Assembly: GCA_023213395.1 (NCBI GenBank)
Contig: CM041465.1
Coordinates: 88,295,741 to 88,359,740, forward strand
Direction of reading: 5' to 3'
Length of the DNA: 64,000 nt
Origin: Cycas panzhihuaensis
Taxonomy: Eukaryota; Cycadophyta
Shown here: positions 11,542 through 23,876 of the stretch, in pieces
Layout of the letters: the number at the start of each line of letters is the position of its first letter
How positions within the stretch are numbered: position 1 is the stretch's first letter
Program-made: the position numbers and the translations under genes
Notes under the pieces: model-generated
The model's input: only the letters and a program-made list of their open reading frames with translations
Databases searched by the model: none
What the model was told of the DNA's origin: nothing

Positions 11542-14500
11542 AGCCCCATCATTAATGCGCTATTATTTAGTAATGGTTAAAGTCACATCCTAGCAGTATA
11601 AATTTAGTGATATCTCAAAATTCCTCTACCAGAAACACAAGTTTATAAACTCACATTTTTGTATCCTAAAACTAGGCCTTTAAGTGTAAAATCAATTGTT
11701 AAGTATTGTTTTTAATTTGGAATTATAGAGAATTAAAGTATAACCATAAGAATTCTGCCCATGATTATTCAACAAAAATCAAAAATCAGATTTCAGCTGT
11801 AGAATTTCTATCATGGATTTGGTTACAATTTTTTTCATTTTTTCATCAAAAAAGCAATATTTTATTTCCCTCAATTTCTTTCTAGTCATATTGCTTAACA
11901 TACATAGTTATATGGCCTACGTATATGTACATTATATGACACAGCCGTGCAACCATACAATGTGCAATACAAATGTCATTTGCAATGGCCATATAAACAT
12001 ATTGGACAGTCATTTAGCCTATGAGTGTGGCAATTGTACCATGCACTTATGGGGGTGTATGTCCTATTGTACCTACAGCCATATAGACCTCAGGCAATTG
12101 TACAACCCACCATAAATGCAACCATACAAGCCTCCCTTTGACCATGTACTCTAAATTTTAATTAATATTTTTCACAGGAAAAAAATAAAAAAGAAAAACC
12201 CTTCTCATAAATGAATTTTAGAAAATAAATTAATTAAACCTTATAGGGCAAAATTACAGAGCTACTTTTTGTACTCTTCTTAGTATTCTTACCTCTCCAT
12301 GATGTCACCTTGATTGAATAGCTTACTTTGGCTTTAAGCCTTCCAAAGGTTGTATGGTTTCACAGCTCGAGGATCTGTATGGCTTTCTGAGTTTTATAGC
12401 TATCATGATTCTGCAGCTTGCACAACATTTCATGGATAAAGATGATCCCTAGAGTTCTTCTCAAGCTACTTCACGACTTTTGTGGTTTCACAACTTCATA
12501 GCAACCTTAGGGTTTGGCTCATGCTCATTCATAACCCCCGTTAGCCTGGGTCCTCCTCAAGTACTTCTCAACATGTCGATAAGATGATACTTTTCTTTTA
12601 ACTCAATGCATACTTATGTAGTAAAATAACCTACCCTTAAGGAAAGATTGTGCATGATATTTGTTCAATCATTTGCACCATATCCATAACCCACCTGTAG
12701 TGACGTAGTCTAGCTCTCAAAAAAAGGGATGTGAGAAGATTCCATCTCAGTTTACATGCAAACACTAAATCATAACTTTGAATCTTTTTACATTCAGAAA
12801 ACTTACTTCTAAATTAATTTAGTGGCTAATTTCAATCATATAGCAACGGTAATACTTGGAGATTTGGCACCCGTGTTCTTTATGGAAGATTACAATGGCT
12901 CAACCACATGATCATGTTATTTTGGATCAAAGGCCCTGTTTCTACTTTTTCATTAAATGGGCAGACCGTAGACTTCAGGGTGCTTTCTTCACCCATTCTT
13001 ACCATTTATCATTATGTTGATCTTCTGTGTACCATATATATACTTTTAGTCTCTCATGTACATTAATATATTTTCCTCCCTTTTTTTGTCTTTAATGACC
13101 CCCCAACCACTTGCCATATGACAGAACAGCAAATCACTGAAAACAAGTGTTGTGTTTGTGTTAACCAGCACATCAAAACAAGCAAGAAAAAGGACTTACC
13201 CTTTTTGTTTACTTGTAAAATCAATTTGCTTCTCCTTTACTTGAAAACCCATGTCAATATAACAAGAAAATAATGAACTTTCAAACAACAAAATCAACAT
13301 TGTGAACCCAACTATTGTCATCCCAATGGATATAGAGAAATTGCCACGCCATCCTTGTGTTACAGCCTATAATAAAGACTGGCAAAAATTATAGTACCAC
13401 AAGCCATCCTTTCTGAAAAATTAGGATATTCGTTTTTGCAATTTGGAAGATTTCAATAAGAATCTAGTGCAAGAATTTTTTTTTCAAATGGTTGTGTTCA
13501 AATATATACCTTTAGAGAGAAAAATAAAGCATCAAAACGTAACCCTGCACAAGTGTAGACAATGTCTTCTATATGTAAACTGTGCTCAATGGTTCTGAAA
13601 ATATTACTGCAAATTATTCAATCCCTATGCAAATTAGAATGAGGATCCAGACAATGGACCATCCGAGCGTAATTAAATGGAAGCACTTATGTTGATATGA
13701 GCACACCTGGAGGATGAACTGTGATTGCTAAGCAGAAGCAAATAACACACAAATTTTGAGGATGGACAACATATCAAGTGTTGGAAAATGAAGAAAGAAT
13801 GATTTCTCAAAATATTTTCATTATGAAATGCAGGTATGCTTTCATAATAAGAGAATAGTAATTTTTGGTAGTTACTGACCTAACCCACCCATCACTGCTT
13901 ATAGCTATAACTACCTGAGATTATATTGAGCCTAACTGACTAAACCCTAATCTAGGTTAGCAGGCATTACATTAAAGTGTAGACTTGCTAGGGCTATAAC
14001 TTCAGGTGCATAACTTATATGCAAGCTATAGTATATTCATGGTACATTATACATCATTCAGCCCATCCGTATGAATGAGGAGGGTAACAGAAAGAAACCA
14101 GGTGATTGCAGTTAAAGGGAGGCATCACTAGATAACAGAGAGTAGAGAAGAAGGAAAGGCAAGAGAAAGAAGAGCTTACCTTGAACACTTGCATGGTACC
14201 AAAGGTTGGGAAGATATTGAGTGCAAAAAAGAGTGAAAAGGAAAGCTTTCCAAGGCACCAAGACAAAACAAATCATTGCCATGCCTGTCTGGACAGCCAT
14301 GCTCACCCTCCCACCCCGCCCCCCCTCCCCCCGAAAACTCTCTCTCTCTCTCTCGTACACACACACGCACCCACACCAAAAAGAAAATAGCAAAAAATTT
14401 TTGAAAGACTCAAAATTTATTAATAATAAGGAAAAGCACACTTTCTAATGTTTATGACAAAGGCAATCCCAGCATCCTCCAAAACAACTGAAGACCATAA

Positions 14501-15369
14501 AAGAATGTACATCAGACCACTCCAATCATCACCACACCCAGGACCATTTCATTTTGTCATGTGTTGCAGTTGGTGTTTCAGATGATGAAAAGCAAAAACA
14601 TGCACCTGCTTGCACATGATGCATAACAGCATTACAAGAGAACCAAGTAAAGAAAGAGAAAAATGAACCAAGAAAGTCAATATGAAGGAATTGTCTCTCC
14701 TAGTAGAAGTAGAGAGTTTACACATCAATTGTAGGAACCTCAAAATTAACTCATTTTAAGGCAGCGCCCTCCCGTGACTGGAAATAACCACCACCAGATG
14801 TCGACCTAATTCATCACTGGAAATTCCTTGCACCCCTGCACTTGGTGTAGGGCAACAGCATTCCAGTGTAGCATGTTTGCTCCTGCAATTTAGGTGTGTT
14901 ATCCCTCCAGAGGCTTAAAACACATCCCAAGAAGTGCCTCTGGTTGAAAACCATTACATGAATAGATCCATAAGCACTAAATCACAATTATTTTCTTGGA
15001 TACAAGGGGTCCTTAAAGCTATTAATTACAAGTACCTCAGTGCAGCAATCCTTGCCCTTTCACACGACTAAACCATGCAAATCCGTATTCTCTAACAACA
15101 AGACTTCTTCAACCAAATAATTATGTGACACACATCAAGAGGTTCCCCGAAGTGCAAGACATGAATATCATGCACTTGCTCCCCATTTTGCAAAGAAGTC
15201 CTTCCATGCTGAAGCAAAGATCTACTCACCAATCCAGACAGCCATTGTCCCTTCTTGTTGCTCATAAAATAATTTGTGTCTCTAACCACAAGTCCGAGGC
15301 TGTCTGTACTCCTCTGCCCACTTCAAAACTACCATTCTGCTGCCAAGAGTAGCTCTCACACAAACATTT
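11542..15369. other. Downstream flank of the response regulator gene; no other gene seen
   Basis: No reading frame with recognisable motifs. The right end (roughly 14750-15369) is the expected 3' UTR and 3' flank of the minus-strand regulator gene. Candidate minus-strand AATAAA-type signals occur (for example TTTATTAATAATAA on the plus strand at about 14416-14429), but the true poly(A) site cannot be fixed. The part left of about 14000 is AT-rich intergenic DNA with no LTR pair visible. Confidence 0.4.
14339..14376. repeat. (CT)n and CA-rich microsatellite
   Basis: About eight CT units are followed by GTACACACACACGCAC, just after a C-rich patch (14300-14333). Overlapping Pro/Leu-rich reading frames here are artefacts of the repeat. 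Confidence 0.8.
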
Positions 15370-17338
15370 CTATTTCACATGAATATTATCCAGCTGATAC
15401 CCATCTATATTGAGTTCACCTTCTGCAAGTCCCGCCCCTTGTTGTTGCTGCAAAATCACACAACCCTCAAACTAGTTGGAAAGAGCACAAATCAAAAAGA
15501 AAATAAACCCAACTTACACAAAAAATGATGTCATTGATCATCAACAGAATTGTAGAAGCAACATTTCTTTTCAAACTATTCTTTTCTAACTCAGCACATT
15601 TTACATATATCCATCCCTTTTCAAACTATTCTTGAGATTTTCATTTAAATAAAGTATCTCTCAACTCAACACATTTTACATTTATCCATCCATCTATTCA
15701 AATGACTGCATAAAGAATCTAACACCATGGATCGCACTGTGAACGAGCACATGGACATAGTATTTAACTAAGTGTTTGCTTTTTTCTCTATTTTGAAAGA
15801 GTATCTACTATGGAAGAAAGAAAACCTGCTTAAAAAGAAGACTCATGAGATCATCTTGAGAGAACTGCTCAGGAAGTAAACCACCCTCAAATTTTGAGCT
15901 TGCCACCAAATCCGATACACCTTCACTCTTCAATCTTGGTCCACTATCAGCTGACTGCTCACTTTGACATTGAGTATTTTTAACTGCCCTTGTGTGTCCA
16001 GCATCTGAAAATCTGCTTGGAAGACCCAACCCTTTTCCAACAAATCCAAAACTCCTGACTTGTCCTTCGTCTTGAATACAAGGAATATTCAAGCTCTGGG
16101 ATGCAGAATAGGCCTGGCTACAGTGTGAATTTGGTACAGAACTGCCTGTTTGGCTTGAGTCTGCATTCAGAGCTAAGTTTGGAACATGCCAACCTGGTTT
16201 GCTACCGTGGCTTAAGCTCTGGCCAAAGGCACTGAATGCACCGGTGTTTGAGTCGGGATGTCTTAAAGTCTGAGAAACGACATCATTTGTCCCCCCAGGG
16301 CTTCCCATTCCTACCATGCTCAAGTCACCAGCAGTCCCTATTGATGTCAATGGAGTAGATGCTCCAACAATACCTGGCAGAGAATGATTACTGGCCCCCA
16401 TAATGGGAAGGTAACGATTCTGGTAGTCTACAGTCGATGTCCGTCCAATTCCAACAGATGTACTAGAAGCTGCCAAAGCCAAGCCCTGAGCAGGCATCGG
16501 TATACAATTTATTTGACCTGAACGAGAAGAACCAACAATGGCATTGCCCTTGCCAGTACTGCTGTTGCTTAGAGTGGGCAAAGGATTAGCCCTTCCTCCA
16601 ATGCCATTTGAAAACACCTGCAAGCCTAGAAGACTAGGAGATGGCAGATTTAGAATTTGTCCTCCTTCAAGCTGTTCACCTTGAAATTGTGCACAAGGTT
16701 GCTGTTGCTGGGCAGTGCTTGTTAGAATCTGTTGTTGATGCTGATGTAATGGGCGCTCCTGTTGCTGTTGTATCATCTGCACCATCAAAGGATTGCTGTG
16801 GGAGTTTAATGCTGCATTATTGCTTATCCCACTTGCCTGACCCACACCTCCAAGTCCAGCAGAAGCTGTTACAAGCTTCTGCTGCACTAAAAAATCCTGA
16901 GGATGTATCATCCATGGAGAACCCCGCATTTTCAAATGAAGGAATATGCTGTTGTGACTGGGCAAGTTGCTTCAATTCTAAACCAGTAGGCAGGCTCTGC
17001 AGTAAGTTCCCCTGATTGTTCAGCACTGGCTGCCGAAACCTTACCCTGTCTGGAGAATTACAATTTACACCCTGAATTTCCTGTTGTAAAAGGAATGCCA
17101 GATCAACACCAGGCATTCCCAGGCCATTGTTTGCATTTACACTCCCTATAAGTCTGGCCTGCAATGCCGCCAGAGTTTGACGTGATATTTGACCAGAGGC
17201 TGCCAGAGCTTGGAGATCAAGCCTTTCAAGTGAAGCAATTGAACTGAAATTTGCTTCCATAGGGCCCCCAAAGGAAGAGTTCAATCCACTTTGCTGTTGT
17301 GCCACACCGCTTAACCTTCTTAGGTAAAGCCTATATTT
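15370..17338 (-). CDS. Type-B (ARR-like) response regulator, 3' exons, one frameshift
   Basis: Role (family knowledge): type-B response regulators are nuclear transcription factors at the end of the cytokinin His-Asp phosphorelay, with a receiver domain, a GARP/Myb DNA-binding domain and a Gln/Pro-rich activation region. Seen: exon 17338-15826 begins KYRLYLRRLSGVAQQQ, the end of the GARP helix, right after a splice acceptor (CTGTGCAG) at the HLQ|KYR position where this family has an intron. It continues with LERLDLQALAASGQISRQTL, typical of ARR1/2/10/12 relatives, then Gln-rich stretches (MIQQQQERPLHQHQQQ) and SQDDLMSLLFKQ. After a GT-AG intron, exon 15447-15370 encodes QQQGAGLAEG and a C-terminus NIDGYQLDNIHVK, resembling the family's DGYxLDNIPV end. 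Oddities: one extra base in a T6 run (16889-16894) switches frame; with it removed the large exon is exactly 504 codons. Receiver and main Myb exons were not found upstream. It may be a pseudogene, a truncated gene, or intact with a sequencing error. Confidence 0.88.
15448..15825 (-). other. Last intron of the response regulator gene
   Basis: 378 bp with donor CAG|GTTTTC (exon ends at 15826) and acceptor TTTTGCAG (exon starts at 15447). Both flanking exons are in phase 0. The inferred splice joins SLLFKQ to QQQGAGLAEG, consistent with the family's C-terminal sequence. Confidence 0.8.
16889..16894 (-). other. Frame-breaking T6 homopolymer in the regulator exon
   Basis: Upstream of this run the frame reads FENAGFSMDDTSSGF, downstream the good frame reads LVQQKLVTASAGLGG. 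Five Ts instead of six join the two without loss of a codon, so it is a one-base insertion or a base-calling error. Confidence 0.75.
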
Positions 17339-17720
17339 CTGCACAGAGATTTCAAGTGTTGAAAAAAGAAAGAATAAAATTGTACTTGTATGTTACAACA
17401 AGTTCAGTTCAAAGAAGCAGAACCAAAGAAAACACAATCATAAAACCAGCCGCATCTATCAATCCTTCCATTTTTATTCCTCTAAGGTTTCATAATTCAG
17501 ATGTGTCTCCATGTGCCCCTTCCTATATGCAGGACAGTTAAGGTCAAAGCACCCAAAAATAGATGACAATTTGAGAAAACAACAAGGTACATTTCTTGAT
17601 CATCAATTTTGAGAAAGCATGTGCACAACATTTAAAACCAAGACAATCAAAAATAGACAACAATTAAAAAAATTTCATAAAACAAAAGATTATTTCTCTG
17701 AATCATCAATTTGGAGCTAA
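17339..17720 (-). other. Intron of the response regulator gene up to element B
   Basis: Begins (minus strand, reading downward) with the acceptor CTCTGTGCAG at the KYR exon. AT-rich, no coding motif. It ends at the GTAAG target site of element B. Confidence 0.6.
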
Positions 17721-17725
17721 GTAAG

Positions 17726-18261
17726 TGAAAGACGAAATGGAGACAATACAGGACCTAGAATCTATTGAGAAGCTGGAGAGGACATCGAAATATGAAGGAC
17801 AGTACACTAGATTAAAAAAATGATGTAGTACAACATCAAAGATGATAGGGAGGAGTATTGCACCTCAACTCAACCTATCTCAACATACAAGCATGAAGGA
17901 GAATTCCTCTCAACACTTCAACTACAAGAGACACTTACAGCAGCATAACTCTTACTCAAAATACTACATACCCAAACATGAGAATAGGGCTCCTTATAAA
18001 GAAGTATGGACAATCAGGATCTCAACACATGTCACTGATCAAGACTAAGAGCCAAATCTGATTAGGACTCTTCTATCTCCAAGGATAAGGATAGAGTCCA
18101 CAAAAGTTGACTTCTCACAAGCACATGTGAGAAAAGTCACTACAAGACAAAAGACAATTTTATAATCCAACAAATGAACACTTTGGGATAAAGGGCCTAA
18201 AGTGACAAAAATATTAATACACAAGGTCAAGACTTAATGCTTAGGAATTAAGGTTCTAGCA
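17726..18261 (-). repeat. 3' LTR of element B
   Basis: 536 bp; minus-strand start TGCTAGAACC (first bases mutated from TGTTAG) and end CTTTCA. It matches 23336-23871 along its length. The plus-strand ORF at 17842-18048 is just LTR sequence, repeated at 23452-23658. Confidence 0.95.
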
Positions 18262-18275
18262 CCCCCCGTGAATGG
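18262..18275 (-). other. Polypurine-like tract of element B
   Basis: The minus strand reads CCATTCACGGGGGG and then the 3' LTR. A short G-run rather than a classic A/G tract. Confidence 0.5.
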
Positions 18276-18700
18276 ATACAAATGCCGAGGCCGTTTCTGA
18301 AATGTTCGAACTTCTCTTCCCAAGTGGTGAAAATGTCGATGTCGATTGGTCGGCTGAAATATCCCAGGAGATTGATCCAGATGTACCTCCTTTGTCGAAT
18401 CACTGTTGACGCTGTGTACATTCATATGAGACGATGGCCACTTGCATTGTGCAACTGTTCGAGAAGATGGCCACATTTTGTTTGTACATGCCTCCTCAAA
18501 AGTGGAAGGCTCAAAAGCAATAAGCACTTCAGCCATAAGTGCGTAATTGACAGTGGACGATGGCCTCAATTTGTATGGTCGTTTTTCTTCAACAATCTGT
18601 GAATCTGCAATAGTTTGCATGTACCATTTGGGTAGCTTCTTCGTCGATGTAGCTTCATTGTCCTGTGATGGAGGTGATTGCTGAACCTCATAAGTAGAAG
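18276..18700 (-). pseudogene. Element B pol remnant ending before RT
   Basis: The frame at 18710-18234 reads KKLPKWYMQTIADSQIVEEK and NYALMAEVLIAFEPSTFEEA, homologous to the linker just upstream of RT in element A (KLPKWYTQTV, NFALMAEVLS). Where RT should begin, the sequence departs into an unrelated His/Arg-rich run (PTNRHRHFHHLGREVRTF) and reaches the LTR. No [14 protein letters not shown] or RNase H motif follows. Confidence 0.75.
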
Positions 18701-19915
18701 AAGGACACAATGAAGGAACTAAGAAAGATGAGGAGGAAGAAGAAGCAGCTGGTGCAGATGAAGTACAAGGTGTTGAGGAAGATGAACAGATTCTTCAAGA
18801 ATGGCTTTGCCTTTGTCAAGGGAGAGAGTAGGAATGCTAACATCAATCTCCCTATTGTCTTCTGCAAAGCAAAGACAACGTCTCGTGAAGTATGCATCTT
18901 TTTGGTAAGAGGATCAAATAAGCGATATGCTTTACGGCCAAGAGCATATCTGACAAAGATGCATTTGAGACTTTTGTCGTCGAATTTCCGACGTTGCTCA
19001 TGAGGAATGTTCATATAAGCCGTGCATCCAAAAGTTTGTAAGTGACTGACCGTTGGTTTTAGGCCAGTCCAGGCCTCCTCGGGTGTCATGCCCGAAAGTG
19101 CAAAAGTTGAGCTGCAATTTGAGTGCAGCGGTATGCGATTATACGCCCAATATGATAATGAGAGACCTTTGGCATGGATCATAGCTTTTGCTCGACTGAC
19201 CAAGGTTCTGTTCATTCTTTCTGCTACACCATTACTGGCATGATGTGTAAGGGGCAGAAAATTGGCGTTTGATGCCATTTTGAATACAGAATTGATTAAA
19301 GTCCTTGGACGTATACTCACTGCCATTATCTGTTCAGAGTATTTTGATCCGCATGCCTGATTCATTTTCAACCGTAAGTTTAAATTCCTTAAACTTGTTC
19401 AAAGCTTCTGACTTATGCTTTAGAAAGTAGACCCACACTGTATGTGAGAAATCATCAATGAATGTCATGAAGAATGATGATCCTCCATGAGACTGAGTGG
19501 TCATTAGACCACAAATGTCAGAATGTACAAGTTGAAGTGGATGTTGTGCTCTCCAAGCCTTAGCTTTCTAAAAAGGTTCTCGATGTTGCTTCCCCATAAA
19601 ACACGATTCACAAAAGCAAGTACCCCCAAAAATTTTGGGTAAGCCATAAACCAAATTGTTTCTTAACATCTCTCTGATGCTATCAAGATTAAGATGTCCA
19701 AGTCTTTCATGCCACAGTTGAGTCTTATTGACAGAATGGGAGATGTATGCATGAGAAGATCCAGATGTTGTGCCTAATTTGTAGAGGCCACGATCTTCAT
19801 GACCAAGTGCAACAATTTGGTCGCCTTTGTTCCTGATAATACACTTGCTGTCTTTGAATAGCACACTCATCTGCTGCTTATCAAGCTGACTAACAGAAAG
19901 TAAGTTTTTAGGCAT
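18701..19915 (-). pseudogene. Element B pre-integrase and integrase domains
   Basis: 19915-19568 carries NLLSVSQLDKQQMSVLFKD, the pre-integrase HERLGHLNLDSIREM and CESCFMGKQHREPF. The core follows in another frame (LQLVHSDICGLM, then ILRTDNGSEYTSKDF with the second catalytic Asp). 19371-18900 contains NGVAERMNRTLVSRAK, with the catalytic Glu, and CIFVRYALGRKAYRLFDP. At least three frame changes are needed. Confidence 0.88.
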
Positions 19916-20430
19916 TCCAGGAACTAGGAAAACATTTCCACTAGGGAATGCAGAATGCTCATAAAGAGGTGTAACTTGTCATACACCTGATATTTCGACA
20001 GTGGCATTGTCCCCAAATGTCACTGTTTCTCCCTAACATTCTTGAAAATTTGATAATATGTTTGCATCACCTGTCATGTGACGTGATGCACCAGAATCAA
20101 TGATCCAAGTATTATCATTATGGCTACCACTATATGCAAAAAAAGTCATATCACTTGGATTATGTTGTGTTGTGTGGCCTTGAAAGCCACCACGATTTGT
20201 CCTTCATTGTCAACCACCTCGGAATGCACCTCGAGTTGGTCCTTGTTGCTGCTGATGTTGTTGATGTTGCTGCTATTGCTGATGTTGATTATGTTGCCAC
20301 TGACGAAAATTATATTGACATTGAATTTGTTGCTGTTGTGGTTGTTGCAAGTCATATTGACGTTTTCTGCAGTCAGGCTGAATGTGGCCAACTTTGCCAT
20401 AATAATGACAGACAACAGTCTTAGATTTAA
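19916..20430 (-). pseudogene. Element B zinc knuckle and aspartic protease
   Basis: Near 20420-20350 the minus strand encodes VCHYYGKVGHIQPDCRKRQ, a zinc knuckle in which the second Cys is Tyr. A long Gln/His-rich stretch follows (CAACA-type repeats at about 20230-20345), then NTWIIDSGASRHMTGDAN at about 20115-20060 with the protease DSG. Several stops and frameshifts are present. Confidence 0.82.
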
Positions 20431-20525
20431 TGTTAAGACTGTCGAATTTTCTTAGAAAATTCTGCTTGGGCTAGAATTGCTGCTTGGGTTTATACTTCGC
20501 GGAGAAAGCACCAGATGTGCTTGCT

Positions 20526-20978
20526 TCATCTTCTTGCATGAATAAATTTCTTCTTCTTGTAGCGATGGCGTTCTAACTCATTGAAAGTTAGAATCGACAA
20601 AGTTCCATTTCGAGAAATGTCAAAAATAAAACTATTGTATTTTTTAGGCAAAGCATGAATTGTTGCAGTAACCAGGTCTTCGTTTGTGACTGGTTTGCCA
20701 AGTGCTGTCAGTTGATTACTGATATCCTTAATTGAAGATAAGTAGGCTGCCATTGGAGCAACATATTTCAAACTAAATAATTTTGCTTTATACATAACAA
20801 TCTGCACATCATCTTTTTGTTCATACAATGAAATGATTGTGTCCCAAGCAATTTTTGAAGTTGAAGCAGATTCAATACTCTGATCAACATTATCACTAAC
20901 TAACAAATGAATAAATGCGAGTGCAACCTCATCTTTAGCTTTGAAAGAAGCTAATGCAACAGGATCTGCTGGAATCAA
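20526..20978 (-). pseudogene. Element B gag core
   Basis: About 150 residues of copia gag (UBN2-type): VALAFIHLLVSDNVDQSIES, IAWDTIISLYEQKDDVQIVM, LSSIKDISNQLTALGKPVTN, ATIHALPKKYNSFIF. The N-terminal part lies further right in broken frames (21000-21150). Confidence 0.85.
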
Positions 20979-21149
20979 ATTTTGAGGATTAACTGGATCA
21001 AGAGTGGGTTCTAGTTTGGCGATTCCGCCTCATTACATAACCCCACAATTCATTCATGATCAACAAGTTTTTTGCTTACTTCTTCCAAGTGAGATAATTT
21101 TCAGCACCTGTCAATTTAATGGTGTTTGCATTTACCATCTGAGTCGCCA

Positions 21150-23320
21150 TTTTGTGTGCATTACCAGATGAAACTTGAAAACCGTTCAGTTGACGCCGCT
21201 TAAGTTCCACTCAATATCCAACAAGAAATCGATCGAGGCGAAAAATTTGTGGACGGAATGGAGGGCTTGGCTCGCAAGTTCGTCCAACCTGATAGCTAGA
21301 TCAGTATTGGCCAAGTTATCGGCACTTTGAGACAGAGTATGAACTCTTTTCGAGCCTCCCCACTTAAGTGTTTTAATGAATAAAAGTGGGTTGATTTTAG
21401 TGCTGAACAACGTGTGCTTGAAGGCCTTGATTACTGCTGAAAAACTTTATCAAAAAAGCTCCAAGTTACAATATAGTTGCGTTGATTATCAAGTGATGCA
21501 ACTAAGTTCAAATAACAATCTCATAAAGAGATAAATAGCAACAAAAATACCACGATTTAATGCCTTCAATCAAGCCAATAATGAAGCAAGTCCATGAAGA
21601 ACACCTGGGATCAAAAAAATGATCCCTACGCACCAAAAGTTTGCAACTTTTTATTGATCTTTGTCCCTTTTTGATGATGTTGATTCTCACTAAAATGGGT
21701 CACCTTGAGCCCAGTGAGAAAAAAAACCTTTAAATGGTACAATTTAAGGCTTAAAAACAAGCCAAAAATGATGGTGTTTTAATCACCAAATTATACTTAG
21801 GAGACTTGTACAAAAAAGTGTGATTAACATGCTTTGAAAGTCTTTAAAAATGGTCACCTTTTAACTCAAAATTAATGACATAAGTTACTAAGAACCTCAA
21901 TGCCATTAAAAATTGAGTAAATTTACAAAAGAAACATAATAAAATCACTTTAGAGTAGTGATTTTAGATTCAAAATGATAATTGCAAATTTTTTTATGTG
22001 TGAGTGTGATTTACACACTAAACAAAATATAAAGAGTTCATTTACAATGGAGAAATGATAATGTTTTAACTAAACTTTGGTAAATTAAAGTTTAAAAGGA
22101 TAATGTAAAAAGGAATATGCTTCAAATATATTCCAAATCATATGATATATAGTTTAAAAACTATATACATGAATCGAAATTAGAAAAGGCCGACGGTGGA
22201 ATCGAATACCATTTGTGGCCGTGGTTTGAGCTTACCAGGTGCGTCGCCGTGTTTGTTTATTCAAAGTCAGGCGCCGCCGGTCTTGAAGCTGGAGCCTTGG
22301 AGACTTAGCCACCAGTCCGTGGAGAGCCGGGAGCAGTTGGAGTAGCAAGGTCCGTGGTATCGTAGCCGACGGAATAGAACGGTCGTGGAACACGGGACAT
22401 CACGCTGACAGGAGCTGTCAGCTAGAGCTACACGGAGGAGACGGAGATCGACACAGCCGCACGGTGGACGGAGGAGCCACAAGTCCGAGTGCTATAGATC
22501 CGCGGCTATAACGAGAGCTGCCAAGGACAGAAGCCGAAAACGGAGCCACACACAGGGTGCAGAAATAGGACTTGTATGGTATCTCCACGGAGCTGCACAC
22601 AACACCGTTCAAAAGGTGCCACGTAGGCGGATGGTGCGAGCCAGTGAGAGCCACACAGAGCACAGAGCTGTGTAGAAACGGTAGGGAAGTTGCCAAGTTA
22701 AGGGAGCCGCACAAAAAAAACAATCTGAAGAACTAATAGGAGAGAGTCAATTGATCATAATCACCAACCACTTGATCAATTTTCTTCCTTGTCTCAATGC
22801 AGAATGGAGAGAAGCTAAATAAAGAGAACTTTGTTAGGAAAAAAATTTCTTTCTTCTGCAATAAAGTTGTTAAGAAAAACTTTTCATAGACTCTTGTATC
22901 AACAGAAATGTTTATTAAATAACTAGCAACTCCTTCTCATAGAGACCCCTTCCACAAAATAACTGTCATTAACATTCAAAAGCAACTCATGCACTGGGAT
23001 TAACCATTGATGCAAGAATTGCAACACAACTTTGATCTTATGTAAGAACACAAGAAAATTAGCTTTTAATCACCTGCAACTTTTAGTATCACCAACCCTT
23101 TTTATGGCCACAAAATTAGTCCTCCAAAAGTGCAAATATCCAACAGTTTGCATTAAAGATTCTTAAAAAAATTTGCAAGACAAAAAGTGTGAACAAAGTC
23201 CTTCAGGATTAAACCTCGAAAAATTACTCCTTGCTCCAACTGGATCGCCTTCATATGGCGAAGGTTGTCACCAGATTTGGAGAAATTCGAAGCCACCAAT
23301 CCGCTCCTCAAGATGCCTCC
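21150..23320 (-). other. Element B 5' leader, with a GC-rich patch
   Basis: Long non-coding leader between PBS and gag. Most is AT-rich, but 22180-22700 is conspicuously GC- and CpG-rich with many GGAG, GCCG and CGG words. Reading frames there (22267-22723) are Cys/Ser/Pro-rich and look like composition artefacts. Confidence 0.5.
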
Positions 23321-23332
23321 GCTCTGATACCA
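23321..23332 (-). other. Primer binding site of element B
   Basis: The minus strand reads TGGTATCAGAGC, three bases after the 5' LTR. This is the tRNA-iMet-complementary site usual in plant copia elements. Confidence 0.9.
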
Positions 23333-23335
23333 AAT

Positions 23336-23871
23336 TGAAAGACGAAATGGAGATAATACAGGACCCAGAATCTATTGAGAAGCTGGAGAGGACATCGAAA
23401 TATGAAGGACAATACACTAGATTAAAGAAATGATGTAGTACAACATAAAAGATGATAGGGAGGAGTATTGCACCTCAACTCAACCTATCTCAACATACAA
23501 GCATGAAGGAGAATTCCTCTCAACACTTCAACTACAAGAGACACTTACAAAGAGATAACTCTTACTCAAAATACTACATACCAAAACATGAGAATAGGGC
23601 TCCTTATAAAGGAGTATGGACGATCAGGATCTCAACATATGTCACTGATCAAGACTAAGAGCCAAATCTGATTAGGACTCTTCTATCTCCAAGGATAAGG
23701 ATAGAGTCCACAAAAGTTGACTTCTCACAAGCACATGTGAGAAAAGTCACTACAAGAGAAAAGACAATTTTATAATCCAACAAATGAACACTTTAGGATA
23801 AAGGGCCTAAAGTGACAAAAATATTAATACACAAGGTCAAGACTTAATGCTTAGGAATGAAGGTTCTAACA
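23336..23871 (-). repeat. 5' LTR of element B
   Basis: 536 bp; minus-strand start TGTTAGAACC at 23871 and end TTTCA at 23336. Followed on the right by the TSD GTAAG (23872-23876). Confidence 0.95.
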
Positions 23872-23876
23872 GTAAG

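Larger units (their letters stand above)
17726..23871 (-). mobile_element. Ty1/copia element B lacking RT and RNase H
   Basis: Two 536-bp LTRs flank an internal region with gag, protease and integrase only. The TSD GTAAG is perfect (17721-17725 and 23872-23876). The primer site TGGTATCAGAGC is next to the 5' LTR. I count roughly 17 differences between the LTRs by eye. The coding region ends just before the RT domain and passes almost directly into the polypurine run and 3' LTR, so RT and RNase H were deleted. It is related to element A (similar integrase and ALMAEVL region). It lies in the upstream intron of the response regulator gene, in the same orientation as that gene. Confidence 0.93.

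Noticed and set aside
14112-14448. Overlapping Pro/Ser/Leu-rich frames on both strands
   Set aside because: Produced by the C-rich patch and the CT/CA microsatellite; no conserved motif.
17842-18048. 68-codon frame repeated at 23452-23658
   Set aside because: Both copies are LTR sequence of element B.
20120-20455. Overlapping Leu/Val/Thr-rich plus-strand frames at 20120-20455
   Set aside because: Antisense shadows of the Gln/His-rich linker between the zinc knuckle and protease of element B.
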